NCBI GenBank assembly: GCA_037952775.1 | Contig: JBANAY010000003.1 | Coordinates: 1,798,001 to 1,862,000, forward strand | Length of the DNA: 64,000 bases | Source: Clonostachys chloroleuca | Taxonomy: Eukaryota > Ascomycota > Sordariomycetes > Hypocreales > Bionectriaceae | Direction: 5' to 3' | Shown here: positions 23,615 to 35,231 of the stretch, piece after piece | Numbering within the stretch: position 1 is the first letter of the stretch | Layout of the letters: every line of letters starts with the position of its first letter | The notes under the pieces: generated by a model | Database searches by the model: none | What the model was told of the DNA's origin: nothing | The model's input: the letters and a program-made list of their open reading frames with translations, nothing else | Program-made: the position numbers and the translations under genes

Positions 23615-25054
23615 TTATACTGGGTTCTGGTTTGGCAACTGATCCCACATCTCTTGGCCATCAAGTAACCTCTCGACGTTGAGCCTGACGCTCCACCTGG
23701 TCATGTCGGTCGATGGCTTGTCTTGCCAGCCTTCGTGGGATCCGATGTTACTCATGGCGCTCCTTGGGCCCTCCGTTCTGTGGTGGTTGAAGAGGGCAGG
23801 TTGAATAGCCAGGCAGTTGTGGTTTCGTCGGCCCTTACCTCCCTCACAGTAAAATCGGAGAAGAATATCGACAGGGTCACCAACATCCTTGAGAGCAACT
23901 TCTTGGAGGAGCGCACGTGCGCCTCGCTGGGTGACGGCGTAGCCAAGGGTGCAGACACCTTCCTGGGCATGGTGAACGACGCGGGTGTGATCAGGATAGT
24001 CGTCCTTGAGAGTAAAGGGAGGGGCGAGGGACCAGAGGTACCGCTTCTCCGGCACAGATTCGTCGTTGACACTAACAACGCGGCCTCTGGGCACAGGGCT
24101 GTCGGCAGGAGGCATGCGCATACCGCAGTGACCGACCCAGATAAGATCCCACATGTCGCCGTATGGCGTAACGGTTGCAGGGACAGTCTTTGGAAGACGA
24201 TTTATGGGGAATTCAGGGACTCCCTTAGGGGGCCCTTCAGGTGGAGGTCGATAAGTCTTGTCTGCGAAGCTGTTTGTAGTTCCAGCCAAAGGTTGGATTA
24301 GGGCCTGTGAGGACAAGGCCATGTCGTAGAGCTGCTGTCTGATTCTCACATCCCAATCTGCATCATCCTCCAAGATAAGAGCAGATCCGAGATTTCTTCT
24401 CACAACCCTAGGGGAAAATGTTAATATTTGAAAAAGAAGAAGAATATCTAGTGCTTCATTTGAGGTTGAAGAATGAGAGAATTGATCACAATGTTTATCA
24501 CTAGACCATCTGAGGTGCCTCTGAAATGGACAGGGGACGAGAAAGACACTCACTCTTGCAAGGCGTTCATATGAGCGCGCCAGCACCCGATGGCACCATT
24601 GTCCAAGCGATCATGCTCGGTGGTCTTGGGGATAGCCTTGTCGGCTACCTTTTCGCCAGAGATGCCATCAATGAATTCAAATTCCAGATCAGAGAAGGCA
24701 GCCTGGAGAGTGATGCCATCTCGGCGGTCAGTGCGCTCCGGCAGACCAACCACAAAGATCTTTTCAAACTAAATTCAGGTAGAACGCGTTAGATTGATGT
24801 GTTCCGATAGTATAAGAACGTGTTAAACAAATGAGTGGACGGGGTGGATGCGTGAGGCTTACGCCAAGTGAGGCATTGAAAACGTCGTTGATGACATCGC
24901 CGGGCTTGTTGTTGCGGAGCAGGCCTGTGCCCTTCCAGTCGGCCATGCGAATGCCGACAGCGGCTGGGGCGGTCCGAGACATGAACAAAAGCCATAGGAT
25001 CAGGAGGCCGACACCGATGCCAGCGAAGATGCGCGCTGGCTTCCGTGTAGCCAT
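23615..25054 (-). CDS. Family 25 glycosyltransferase, type II membrane protein
   Basis: Three exons, 25054-24863, 24768-24554 and 24407-23615, join in phase to 399 aa. Residues 1-30 are a signal anchor: a basic start (MATRKPARIF) then GVGLLILWLLFM. The GT25 (LPS-type) domain begins near residue 65 with FEKIFVVGLPERTDRRDG, continues with LEFEFIDGISG and GAIGCWRAHMNALQ, and has the acidic LILEDDADWD block that is the DxD-like metal/nucleotide-sugar site. GYAVTQRGARALL follows, as in the family. Fungal members are presumed Golgi or ER transferases; acceptor and sugar are unknown. Introns are 94 and 146 nt. The frame converges with the small gene at 23311. Confidence 0.9.
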
Positions 25055-27504
25055 GTTGGGTGCCGGGGCTGGATCTGGCCTGACCTGGAGTGACCTGACG
25101 GGTGGAATCTGCGTGAAGCAAGCCGATGAGAGTGAGGGTTAGCCCTTGGAGCAGCAACGGCGGGCAAACTTTTAATACGCTCCAACCAGCACTATCGCCT
25201 CGGCAGGGCAGAGTTCACAAAGGGGGTGGGCAGGTGGGGGAGAGAGGAACGGAAGAAGGTCATATAGATTGATGAATTGTCAGCCACAAATTCCAGTGAC
25301 GGGCCCCCCTGAAATGGCTGAACGAGGCCTATCGTAAGGGTCCATGTCTGAGGCTGACAGGAGAGCACGGCTCTGGGCGGTGATTGGGCAGCCCCAAGTA
25401 ATTGGGGTCCGAAGACTGGGGCGATTCTGGAGGGGAATGGAGGTTGCACCCGCCCTATCTACGATTCCACAGGGAGCTGAGATGCTAAAATTATGTGCGG
25501 TGCAGGGGAGCCGTAATGTAATTGCGAGGGCCAGCGAACTGTGTGCTCGGCCCCATTCTGCCTGCCAAGTCAAAGGAAGGAACCAGCTCGCATGCATCCA
25601 GTGTCGTTTCCGGAACTCACATCCGAAAGAACGGCTGCTTGGAAGAATACGGCAGGCCCCCGAACAGAAGCGAAGAGAAGGGGGAGACACCTTGCACATC
25701 GCATGTCCATTCCACTGTACCCTTGCTGCTCGCTTGCGTCCATTGATTTGGATTCCTTTGATTGATACATGAAGCCCCTCCACCACGCTTATGGCACAGT
25801 TTACCGTCCTCGCAGCCGCTGCTGCTGCGTCGCATTCACCAAAGAACCATGGCCCGTATCTGATGTATTAATCAACTGTCGCGTGGCACCAGCCTTCTGT
25901 CGTACTAGCTCGTACAGCCCGCGTCCACGATAGCAGGGTTCTGCTGGGCGCCGCTGTCCCATTCCAACTAAAAATAGAGGCCAGCCAGCCCACCGTACCT
26001 CGTATGCACACGCACTATTGACGTCTGTAAACCCAGCCTTTTGAATGAACGCGGTGCGCGGAACACGCGGGGGATAGTTCCACGCATCAACTCTTGGCGG
26101 CGGTGCTCGATCGATCTCCTAGCCTTGGCCACTAAAGCAGGTACTGCTTCAATCCTCATAACGGGTGTTGCTGCTACCTGTTGTGCGCGCCCTTGGTCGT
26201 CGGGGAGGCCTTCCATCCCAAGCCTGGCACCAAGAGGGAAGGGCTAGACAGTGCGAGTAGTCTGGTCTGTTTGCATGTTAACCAACAGAACTACTCTACC
26301 CCGGATTTCTTCGGTTACAGGTAATTAGCATTCAGGCCCGGTAGATCACTCCCACTTCGCGAAGCCCCATGTCATGGATCGTCTACTTCACCATGTTTTA
26401 AGGTCTTTTGCGCAAGGTCTTGGTTTATGTGTTTATTTTAGTATCTTTCATTGAGCAGTACATGTCAAAAAAGAGACTCCTGTGATCAATTTTGACAAGT
26501 TCGCCAAGAGCTGATTTCCATTTTTATATGAAAGTAAACGATATAATATGTACCTACTCCTACTTAAATCGTGCCTCGAATTGAGTGAGCTTTCCCAACG
26601 GCTCGGCAGTTTTCCTTGCACATGGTAAGAGGAATTGACTGCACAGTGAGGCGCGTGATGCAGTTTCACGTTTTGGGGCCTTGGAACTACTCTGACCAGC
26701 ACTCGCCAAGACTTCCAGCCAGGTTCTCGTGAGGGCCGATGAAGAAATCCAATAATTTTTAATTGACTCTTTATATCATTTCAGCAGCCGTCCTTGATGT
26801 CTGCTCGACTATCTTCGAAGAATGTGCAATTTACACGTGGCAGCGGGATTATACGCAAGGACCTACGTCATCTCGCAGCGGCAGCTTGCAAAGTTTCCAT
26901 AATTGAGCGATGGCCACTGCAAGTCAAGTTGCACAAGTAGACCATGGCTGACAAGAGTCTTAGCCATGTCTCATTCCAGGGATGTGTGGTTGTGCGAAGA
27001 TCAAAAGGCTATCTGAAGATTGGAGAATGTTGCGAATGAATGGGTAGGTTCAGGTAGGTTCCATGATGACACGTGAAAGACGTCATCGCACAACACCACA
27101 ACAAATCAGCCATTATCATGCAATGTGTCACTGTCAATACCCTTGAAACCAGATGCGAATTACACACAATCGCATATGTAGCGCCAGAAGCTAGCGAGAA
27201 TCCAGGACAAAACGCATTATTAATAAGGCATCACGCAATTCGGTCTCGGGGCTGATTCATCCAGGGTAAGCTGTTCGTGAGGGGCATTTCGTCAGCGCCG
27301 AACTCTCCAGAACCCCACCAAGATCCGGACCCTTATTAGACCCCTCCATCCATTATTAGCATTACCTCAACGAGTAATTTCCTAAGCTACCTACTTAATA
27401 CAGCTCTCGGTACTATAAGATCTCTCGATCCTCCAAAAATCTCTTTCACCTACAACCCCAATCCAAAGACAACCGAGAGTGAAAAAGGTCAGATACGTCA
27501 CCCA
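25055..27504. other. Intergenic, 2.4 kb, between two divergent genes
   Basis: It separates the GT25 gene (-) from thioredoxin (+) and must contain both promoters. Open frames near 25.3-25.8 kb overlap on both strands and have no recognisable domain. From about 26.3 kb on the sequence is A/T-richer. Nothing further is identified. Confidence 0.5.
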
Positions 27505-27885
27505 ATGGCCGCAAAGCAGGAAGTCGTCCACGTCAAGTCCTCCTCCGAGCTCCAGTCCCTCTTCAGCTCGACCACCTACGTCGCCCTCGACTTCTACGCC
27601 GACTGGTGCGGCCCTTGCAAGACCATCTCCCCCTTCTACGCCCAGCTGTCCGACAAGCACGCCGTCCCGGGACAGCTCGCCTTCGCCAAGGTCAACGTAG
27701 ACCACGCCCAGGACGTCGCGAGGCAGTACGGCGTCACCGCCATGCCCACCTTCCTCTTCTTCAAGGACGGGAAGCAGGTCGCCGTCAACGGGCAGGCCGC
27801 CATCCGCGGCGCCGACGCCCGCTCGCTGACCGCCGCCGCTGATAAGCTCGGCGGGCTGGCCAAGAAGAGGGCTGCCGAGGCGTGA
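27505..27885 (+). CDS. Thioredoxin (classical WCGPC)
   Basis: An intronless frame of 126 codons with high third-position GC. The redox site WCGPCK is at residues 32-37, preceded by TTYVALDFYAD as in classical thioredoxins. The buried region FAKVNVDHAQDVARQYGV and the cis-proline motif TAMPTFLFFKDGK (about residues 80-92) follow. Residues ~108-126 are an Ala/Lys-rich C-terminal extension (LGGLAKKRAAEA) beyond the usual ~105-aa fold. No targeting peptide is seen, so cytosol is likely. It would reduce protein disulfides using NADPH via thioredoxin reductase. The 80 bp upstream are pyrimidine-rich, consistent with a nearby transcription start. Confidence 0.95.
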   Translation: MAAKQEVVHVKSSSELQSLFSSTTYVALDFYADWCGPCKTISPFYAQLSDKHAVPGQLAFAKVNVDHAQDVARQYGVTAMPTFLFFKDGKQVAVNGQAAIRGADARSLTAAADKLGGLAKKRAAEA

Positions 27886-28422
27886 GCTCGGACAGAAGCA
27901 ATCCAAAAGAAAAAGAAAAAGAAATTTCTAAAAAAAAAAAAAGGACGAATTGGAAGGACGGCATGGGAGAACAAAGGGCTTCACCCGTAATCGGGACGAA
28001 AAAAAGCATCTGTGGGATGTGGATGCCGAGTGAATATGTTCTCAAGGGCGTTACTGCAGCTTATTTTTGACAGCGCGTTGCATTGTCTTTGCTTTGATAG
28101 ATGGAATGAAAATCATTTACAAACGTCTCCTGCCTTTTTTAAGGCAGTGTCTTATATACATGTGAATAATCCGTTTCGCCTAGAACCCGTAAAAACCATC
28201 TTTATCGTCCTCGAGCTCCGTATCGTGTATATATTTGACCAAGCGGGTCAACTCTGTCATGGTGGAAGGGAACCAGGGAAAAGGCCCAGGGAAGAAAAAG
28301 CAGAACATATCCTTGGATACCACCACATTGACAAAACAGATCCATCTCTCTAAACGCCAGTTTCGCCAAACGCAAGTTAGATGTTGTGCCACTCATATTC
28401 CTCTATCTCCCCATACCGCCTC
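27886..28422. other. Convergent 3' intergenic region
   Basis: It lies between the thioredoxin stop and the GH76 stop. A/G-rich and poly(A) stretches at 27903-27942 fit a 3' UTR. No gene is seen. Confidence 0.55.
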
Positions 28423-30023
28423 TCATGCCGATCCATTTTCGCCCATGCTGATCCAGATAAACAGTGCAGTCGCGGCTCCGACAACGAGGATTGTGAGAAT
28501 GGCAGCGCCAGCTCTATCGCCCGCTGTCACTGGCTTCGGGGTAGGCCTGAAATCGTCTGATTTGCTACCGGCGTTCGGGTTGCCCTGGCTTGTTCCTCCA
28601 GTATCTGCACTCACGGGCCCGGCTGTGTTGTTAATGAGCAAGGACGAGAGGGCGCCGAGGACATTCATCTGCTGTCCTGCGCCAATGTTGTTGTCGAAAG
28701 TGCGGTTCTTCCAGTCAAACCCACACTGTCGACCAAGAGCGCCGCCAGTACAGGTGGTGATGGCAGCTTCGGTCGACAACCGGAGCACGGGGAGTACTTT
28801 ATCGGTGATGAACGGGGCGACTTTGGTAGCAGTTGCATACCAGCGATGCAGGTAACCCTTGAAAGACTTCATGTCGGTAGTGCATGAGAGGTAGTCTTCG
28901 CATGTTGGCTCATACGCAACATTGCCGGGAAAGAAGGTGGCTATTCCATGATCAGTGAGCTTATTCACTCTATCTTTCCACTTTTGGTCTTCCGTCTATG
29001 GTACTGTTAGTGGATACAGGTCAAGGTCTACGAAAGATGCGTCAATTGGAAAGCACTCACGTAGTTCCACATGTAGGCCGACCCCAGGAGGAAGACGGCA
29101 TTGTTGTAAGAAAATTCGGCCTTGTTGATGTCCGTGCAGTTGTATTCGACGTGACCACCGTCGTAGACTTCATCTTCGGGTCCCATCAAGCCCACACCGA
29201 CCATCCAGTCCCAAGTCTTGTCTGCCCAGTCGGCGTACGTCTGGTTTTTGGTGTACCGCGCGAGCCTAGCACCAATATTGAAGAAGCATCCGTTGGCAAT
29301 ACCTGTGTGACAAAAACCTGTTAGCCAAAATTTTCTAGTGCGAGCCGTCGAGTTCAAACTCGGACCGCTGTCCTTACTGTTTTTATAGTTGTATCCTTTG
29401 TTTGTCGAAGGAATCTGCCAGCGCATTCCACCTCCGCACACGCTATCGTGGCGAATGGGGTCAGCCATGGTGTTGAACACGGCCTGGGCCAGCGCGAGCC
29501 ATTGGGGTTGGTCGGAGGGCGGATCAGGGAACTTGTTCTCGGCCGCCAACATGGCCGACATGCCCCAGAAGCCTTGATCGTCGTTTCCGAGCGATAGCGT
29601 ATAGTTGAGGGGCATGTAGTCTGCATGATCACCAACTTGAAATAGCAGGGCTTGCGATATCAACGAGTTGTAAGTCTCGTCCCCCGTCAAAGCCCAGTAG
29701 TCGAGAAGAGTCCCCCACATAGCACCACCCTCCCACCAGTAGTAGTCTCCCGCTGGCGGAGGCCCGGGGAGAATACCTGGGACATTGCCGCTCTCGTTTC
29801 CATGGTAGTACTGTAACATGTCCCATGCGACAGTGCTGGCCGCCTGTTTGATATTATCTGAACCAAGGGATTAGCTGAGCGACGACGGGAGATGGGCAAA
29901 TTCAGATGGCGGTATTAGTGACGAACCGGCAGTGTCGATCTTGTAGGGTGACGTAGCGGCAGTAGCGACTCCTGCTGCAGCGAGGGCCGTCAAGGCGGCG
30001 TGTATCCCTCCTAGTGACCTCAT
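28423..30023 (-). CDS. GH76 GPI-anchored alpha-1,6-mannanase-type cell-wall protein (Dfg5/Dcw1 family)
   Basis: Four exons, 30023-29927, 29857-29378, 29302-29061 and 28995-28423, join to 463 aa. Residues 1-24 are a signal peptide ([20 protein letters not shown]). The GH76 (alpha/alpha)6 domain covers ~30-400, with [19 protein letters not shown], the paired catalytic Asp in [10 protein letters not shown], and [15 protein letters not shown]. The C-terminus has a Ser/Pro/Thr-rich stretch and a hydrophobic tail ([16 protein letters not shown]), as in GPI-addition signals. Dfg5/Dcw1 proteins act at the plasma membrane and are thought to link GPI-mannoproteins to wall glucan. The 75-nt intron 29303-29377 is a multiple of three with no in-frame stop, so unspliced RNA would add 25 residues; AACA|GTAAGG, a CTAAC branch site and family alignment favour splicing. 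Confidence 0.94.
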
Positions 30024-32226
30024 CTCGGGCAATGAAAATGTGAGTTGAAAATTGTGTATTCGCGAAGAAACGAAAGAAAGAGAGTAGGGCGGTGTTCGTT
30101 TTTGACGGGGTGATCCAGGACAGGAATCCACCAGTATTAAGCCGCGAAGCGAGGGATGAGGCGGGCAGAACGAGTGGAACTATCACATTTCTAGGCGTGG
30201 GCCATTTGCGACGAAGAAGAATGGGCGAAAATGCGATCGGCAGCGAATGGCGAAGGGGATAAGACAGCCCCGAGCGAGAGAATCAATGGGGTTGGGCAAA
30301 GACAATGGGAGAAGGCAAGGTGAGGTGAGGTGAGGCAGGGAAGGAGCGCAGGTATGGGAATTTGGACGCGCGCTGCAACATTTGAGGAGGGCGCTTGTCA
30401 ACACGAGGAGCAGCTCTGCGTCTGCCATATGTGGTGAGACCTTCTCGAGCGACAATGTAAAGGTCATGTACGTCGCTCGTTTACTGGCTGCTACCATACG
30501 TTAAGGCAGTCTAGGGCCAGCGAAGCCACCCCCCTATGGGGCCTGGGAAGCAGCCATTGGACTGGATCAGCCGGACCCGAGATGTATGCATCTGGACTGG
30601 CCTCCGCGTTATCAAATCATTAGAACGCTTTGGGCTCGTATGGGAGCCTCTGCCCGGAACTTGGGTGCCGAGAGAGGGGGACTATCCCACGCGCCACCCG
30701 AACGCGGCCATCACGTACAACTGCGGCTGGAATGCTGGCCCGTGCCATCCGCCTGTCCAGCACGGGACTGCCAGAGGCTGCCTTGGGTGTGCGGGCAAGG
30801 CGGCAAACGAAGCAGCCTCTGTTCTGGAGGTTTCCCGACGAGCAGAGCAGAGGCAGCAACAGGACGACGATGCATCTACGTCGATGTGACGGGACCTTGC
30901 GCTGGTGCGGGCTTGGCGATTGCTGAATCCACTCTCCACACTCTGCCAAGGCCAGTGGATTAACGTGCGACAGGGTATTCAATTGGAGTCTGGAGCTACG
31001 CTGCACTATTGCGTGAATAGGGCTGTGAATAGTCGATGCAAGCCTTCCTCATAGGCCATGGCGTATCATGGAGGGTGTTTGTATTTCAAGCTGATGCTGC
31101 GCCTCGACCCGTCAGGGATCTTCCTTCTGGGGACGCCTGTGACGATGCATGCAGGAACACTTCACAAGCGCAAGTCATCCATACCTACCCGCCCCTTGAC
31201 GTGTCGCCAATGGTGTCATGGTCCATGAGCGAGGAGCAGGGCAGCCGGCTTGGCATTCTGCGTCACGATGACCGTCTCATTCAGAGCCAAGTAAAGGGCC
31301 TGGGCTCTAAATAGTTTTGTTTTCTGTAGCGCACTAGCTGGGAAGGCTGAAAGATCTAGACCCTGCACATCATCGTGGGGCCCTCAATTACCCGATCATC
31401 GCGTATATTGCTGCAAGGACATTCATTCTACTTCGGGCCCGCTCCTAATAGAGCATTTTTAAAATAAATGATCTTTGACGCAGGTTCCCAGCTTATCTCG
31501 AGAAGGCGCTATTATAAAATGCCAGCAAAGAGTTCTCAATATCTCTCCTGTCTGGAATCTGTGATGATGTCAAACTCCCAATAGACGGGCACCTATCCCC
31601 CAAGTGTTGGCAGTCTTCGCCAGTTTGCCATCTTTGTTAAGTACCCGGAAAATGCTGCAGTAGAAACAATGAAAGCTTTAATCTATCCCACGTGGCGACC
31701 CGTCTTGAATACGGGCCAGGAGCGAATACTGATCTGTGTAGTGGACGGTAGATGTGCTGCGCGCAGATCACTCCATGCTTTAATATAGTTCACCCCTTTT
31801 GGTCCATCGTGAAGTATGCTTTCCTCTTAAATAAGATCAATGTGAGGGTTTCTAGTTTAGGAAACAAATAGGTCGTTATTGACCCCCATTCTAGCTGTGT
31901 GTCCCTTCTAAACTTAGCTGAACAAACGGATCAATCACTTGCAGCTTCTCATGCATAAGCGGAAACTCCATGAATAATGAGGGCAAACTCAGCCCCTTAG
32001 GGAGCTTACAAGACTGGAGGTGTCAATCAGGTATATGGGGCTTTAGTTCGCGATTCTTTGGGTCCATCTGAATGAGGATGATATGGGCGCTGCTGCACTA
32101 ATGACCTTATATTCCTTCTACTGGGATCACGTTTTTATTTTTTTCTATTTCCCTAAGATACCGACTAACCAAGTTTTGTCGAGGAATCGAGGAAACCGAA
32201 CTTCATCTCAGGCTGAATAATGTCCC
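30024..32226. other. Intergenic, 2.2 kb
   Basis: The first few hundred bp upstream of the GH76 ATG should be its promoter; a short AGGTG repeat sits near 30319-30338. The segment 30.5-31.3 kb is GC-rich and has overlapping open frames on both strands with no recognisable protein. From 31.3 kb it is A/T-rich up to the saccharopine reductase stop. Confidence 0.5.
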
Positions 32227-33925
32227 TTACTGGATGGAGATGGTCTTCTCGTGCAACTCGATGCTATATGCTGCATTAGTACAGGGTTGAAGAGACATTC
32301 CAGAAGGCTATCAACTTACTTGTACTTCTCCTTAAGCTCTTTCATGAGCGGCTCGTTGATGGCGTCAGTCATTGGTGCAAGAATACCCTTCTCAGAAATA
32401 GTGCCATTGAGGACATTCTTGACAGCTATTGAATGATTTTGTTAGCATTACCCACATTGCCATTAATTTGACGAGTGAACCTACCAACTGCACAAGGGAC
32501 TCCAACCAAACGGGCCATGGCAAAGTATCCCTTGGGGTCGCCGTTCTCGCACAGGGTGGATGTGCGGGTCTCGCGGCGGCCGTCCTTGTGCTCGATGAGG
32601 AACTTGTGCTGCAGCATGACTAGATCGCGCTCGCCCTCCTCGTACTGCATCTTCTGCTCGAGCGTCGCGCACAGGGTATCCAGAGGGTTGCCCCTGGGGA
32701 TGATGGGAGTTTCCGAGAACAGGCCAAGCCATTGCAGACCGCTGATGATGCGCTGCTCCTCTTCAGGAGAATCGAACTTGGCCTTGGCGAGGACTGTGGA
32801 CTTGAGATCAGCGGCGCTGGCTGACGAGGCACCGACGACGGCTTTGGTGGCCTCCTGCCATGAGATTGGCTTGGTGAGCGCCTCGATCGGCGTCTCCTCG
32901 AGGAAGCCGAGGTCTACGAGCACGCGAATAAATTGTGGGAATCCCTGGTATCGCAGGGTGCCGCGCACGATGGTCTGGGCCTCGGGGATGTTGTAGCGCT
33001 CCTTGTAAATCGTCGAGTCTCGGTTGGGGTAGGCAACGAAAGCGTAGCCGGGGTAGATGTAGTAAGGCTTTGCAGTGCCCATCAGATCCTTGCCTTGCAC
33101 TTCGACAATCTTACCATCCTGCCACCACTTGCCGACGTTGCGGAGGGCCAGCAGCACGCCACGCGACGACCAAGAGAACTTGTAACCGAGAGGGTTGTCA
33201 GAGTCTTCGGCCGCGGGCAAACCGCCGCAGTAGCTCTTGAACTCTAGGATCTTGCCGCCCTCCCGGTGAACCTCGCTGATGGTCTTGACAGCGTAGAGAT
33301 GATCAATACCCTGTAGTATCATGGTTAGCACCTTTCTTACCCTATCCTTTGCGGCAAACAGGCAAACAATGAGAAATCATGCGCAGTCTCGCATGTGGTG
33401 TGTTTGAACTTTGAACGCCAGTTTTCTGTGCATGGAAGTACTCACGGGGTCCAACCCAATCTCGTTCATGACGGTGATGCCTGCTGCCTTGGCCTCAGCA
33501 TCGAGCTCCATCATGGCGGGTGAGACGTAGCTGGTGGTTACGACGTGCTTCTTGTTGCGGATAGCGGACTTGATGACAACTGCGTGGAATGTGTAGGGAA
33601 TCAAGCTGACAACTAAGTCATGCTTGGCGACAGCGGCGTCAAGAGCCTGTTCGTTGTTGACATCGAGTGAGACGGGAGTGGCAAGCTTGACACCCTCGGA
33701 GAGCTTGTTGGCGGTCTCGATGGTTCTGCAAGCTATACAATTTCTAGTTAGAAAGCTCAAGAGAATTTAAGGAAAATGCAGCCATGATTGATCAAGAGAA
33801 GACCAAAAAAAATGGCAGAAAGAAACAGCTCGCATACCGACAGTCACGGGGATCCCGGATTCACTGAGGATATCTAAGGTCGGTCGGGCAACGAACCCGG
33901 CTCCGAGCAAGAGAACAGAAGGCAT
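32227..33925 (-). CDS. LYS9: Saccharopine reductase (NADP+, L-glutamate-forming), lysine biosynthesis
   Basis: Five exons, 33925-33838, 33732-33446, 33310-32485, 32425-32320 and 32263-32227, join in phase to 447 aa, the usual size for yeast Lys9. The N-terminus is a Rossmann NADP site (MPSVLLLGAGFVARPTLDIL). LVVSLIPYTFHAVVIKSAI and HVVTTSYVSPAMMELD are hallmarks of saccharopine dehydrogenases, as is NEIGLDPGIDHLYA across the exon 2/3 junction. FKSYCGGLPAAEDSDNPLGYKFSW follows. It makes saccharopine from aminoadipate semialdehyde, glutamate and NADPH, the penultimate step of the fungal aminoadipate pathway, in the cytosol. The last exon is only 37 nt: stopping at the TAA beside the exon 4 donor would lose the conserved IELHEKTI end. 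TGAGTC at 34264-34269 is a weak Gcn4/CPC1 half-site. Confidence 0.96.
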
Positions 33926-35231
33926 TTTGATAGATCGTGCTTCTATATGACCTCTGTATGAAATAAATTGATGATCTAGGAGCTCTATCAATGAATTGAG
34001 CTCGTTTAGTTCTTGGGAAGCTGTTGTAGAGTGAAAAGATGGAGGGGCAGCGAAATCGGAACCCCTCCATTGATAAACCCATGTAGAGGACCCGCTTTCC
34101 TTTCACCCCACTTAAAAAGAAGCCCTAAAATGTACGAGCTTTTGGTAAGCCAAGGAAGGTACTGCCATTGAGGTCCTACCAACGCAGATTTTTCATGAGA
34201 CTTCATGATGGTTATTGAAAGTTTTTATAGAAGGCGAAAAATGCTATTTTCATGAGAGGATGCTGAGTCCCTAGTGGCTCGATTCTCGCTGTGGTTCAAT
34301 GGACTAGGCAAAGCTAAGCTTTGAGAAATCACCAGCAACTCTCCCAGTCAACACATATACTTTTCTGGTTCTATATAGTGGGTCAAGAGCAATCATTGCC
34401 GTCTCTAGACGAATTCAATGCTCTTCAATAGTGGCGGAAGAGCTGGACAATTTTTTTAATTTTTTTTTCAAAGCCGTACACTTCTTCTGACTTGATCTTC
34501 TCTGAAGCCGCTGCCATGACAACCTACCAATAGTCTACCACTTTGAGAGTTCACTTTCATGAGCCTTTCTTTTATAATTTGATTCAAGTAATATCCTTAG
34601 TAGTCCTAAAATGACCACGGGGCTCGTAGAAGCGACGTCACCCAACAACTTTAGCAGTAACCTTGGGTCGCATTATCAAGCTCCGGGATCTGCTCCGTGC
34701 CTGAGGTGGGTATTTATGGAGACGACGGCACCTAACCTGTGCCGATTCCAAGCGAGTGGCGATGGCTCGTTAGCGGATCCGGTTGAACAATAATCCGGAT
34801 TACCTTTGCATAGCATGAATGGACCCTGCCAAGACCCCCAAATTGGCAGTCGCCCTGCTTTCAGCCAGCTGTCCTTACGGGCTGCTAGGTGAGCCAGGAC
34901 CCCAAACATGACGAACCAGCCGCTGGAGCTGAACACTGAACCGCCACGCGTGCAACCTCAGTTGTTAGCTCAGCGTGTTAGCAACCGTACCTCGTGCAAT
35001 TGAGCGCAACCGCTAGTCGAAGTTGAAGCTATCCTCTCTTTCAATTCGCCTGTTTTCGTTTTCTCTTATTTCTTTCCTTCCGCTATGTGGTAGTTTCGGA
35101 CGTTCCTTGACGACAGCCTGTTTCAAGACACCCCGAGCTTAGTCGACCTACCATCCGACCCAGGTTACCAAGTATCGAGACATACAACCCAGCAGCGAAG
35201 CGGCGCATCAATTGGCGGACAGACCTACACC
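33926..35231. other. Divergent intergenic region
   Basis: It contains the promoters of the saccharopine reductase gene (-) and Erv41 (+). A pyrimidine-rich run at about 35030-35085 precedes the Erv41 start and may mark its transcription start. No gene is supported within. Confidence 0.5.

Noticed and set aside
25344..25772. Overlapping ORFs of up to 168 codons on both strands
   Set aside because: Several frames are open at once, which reflects base composition; none resembles a known protein.
29338..29362. GAGTTCAAACTC as a tRNA T-arm
   Set aside because: It lies within the GH76 intron and no acceptor or anticodon stem can be built around it.
30536..31006. Cluster of 85-128-codon ORFs on both strands
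   Set aside because: Same reason: GC-rich chance frames with no domain or signal.
34264..34269. TGAGTC upstream of saccharopine reductase as a Gcn4/CPC1 site
   Set aside because: It lacks the final A of TGASTCA; one six-base half-match in over 1 kb is expected by chance.
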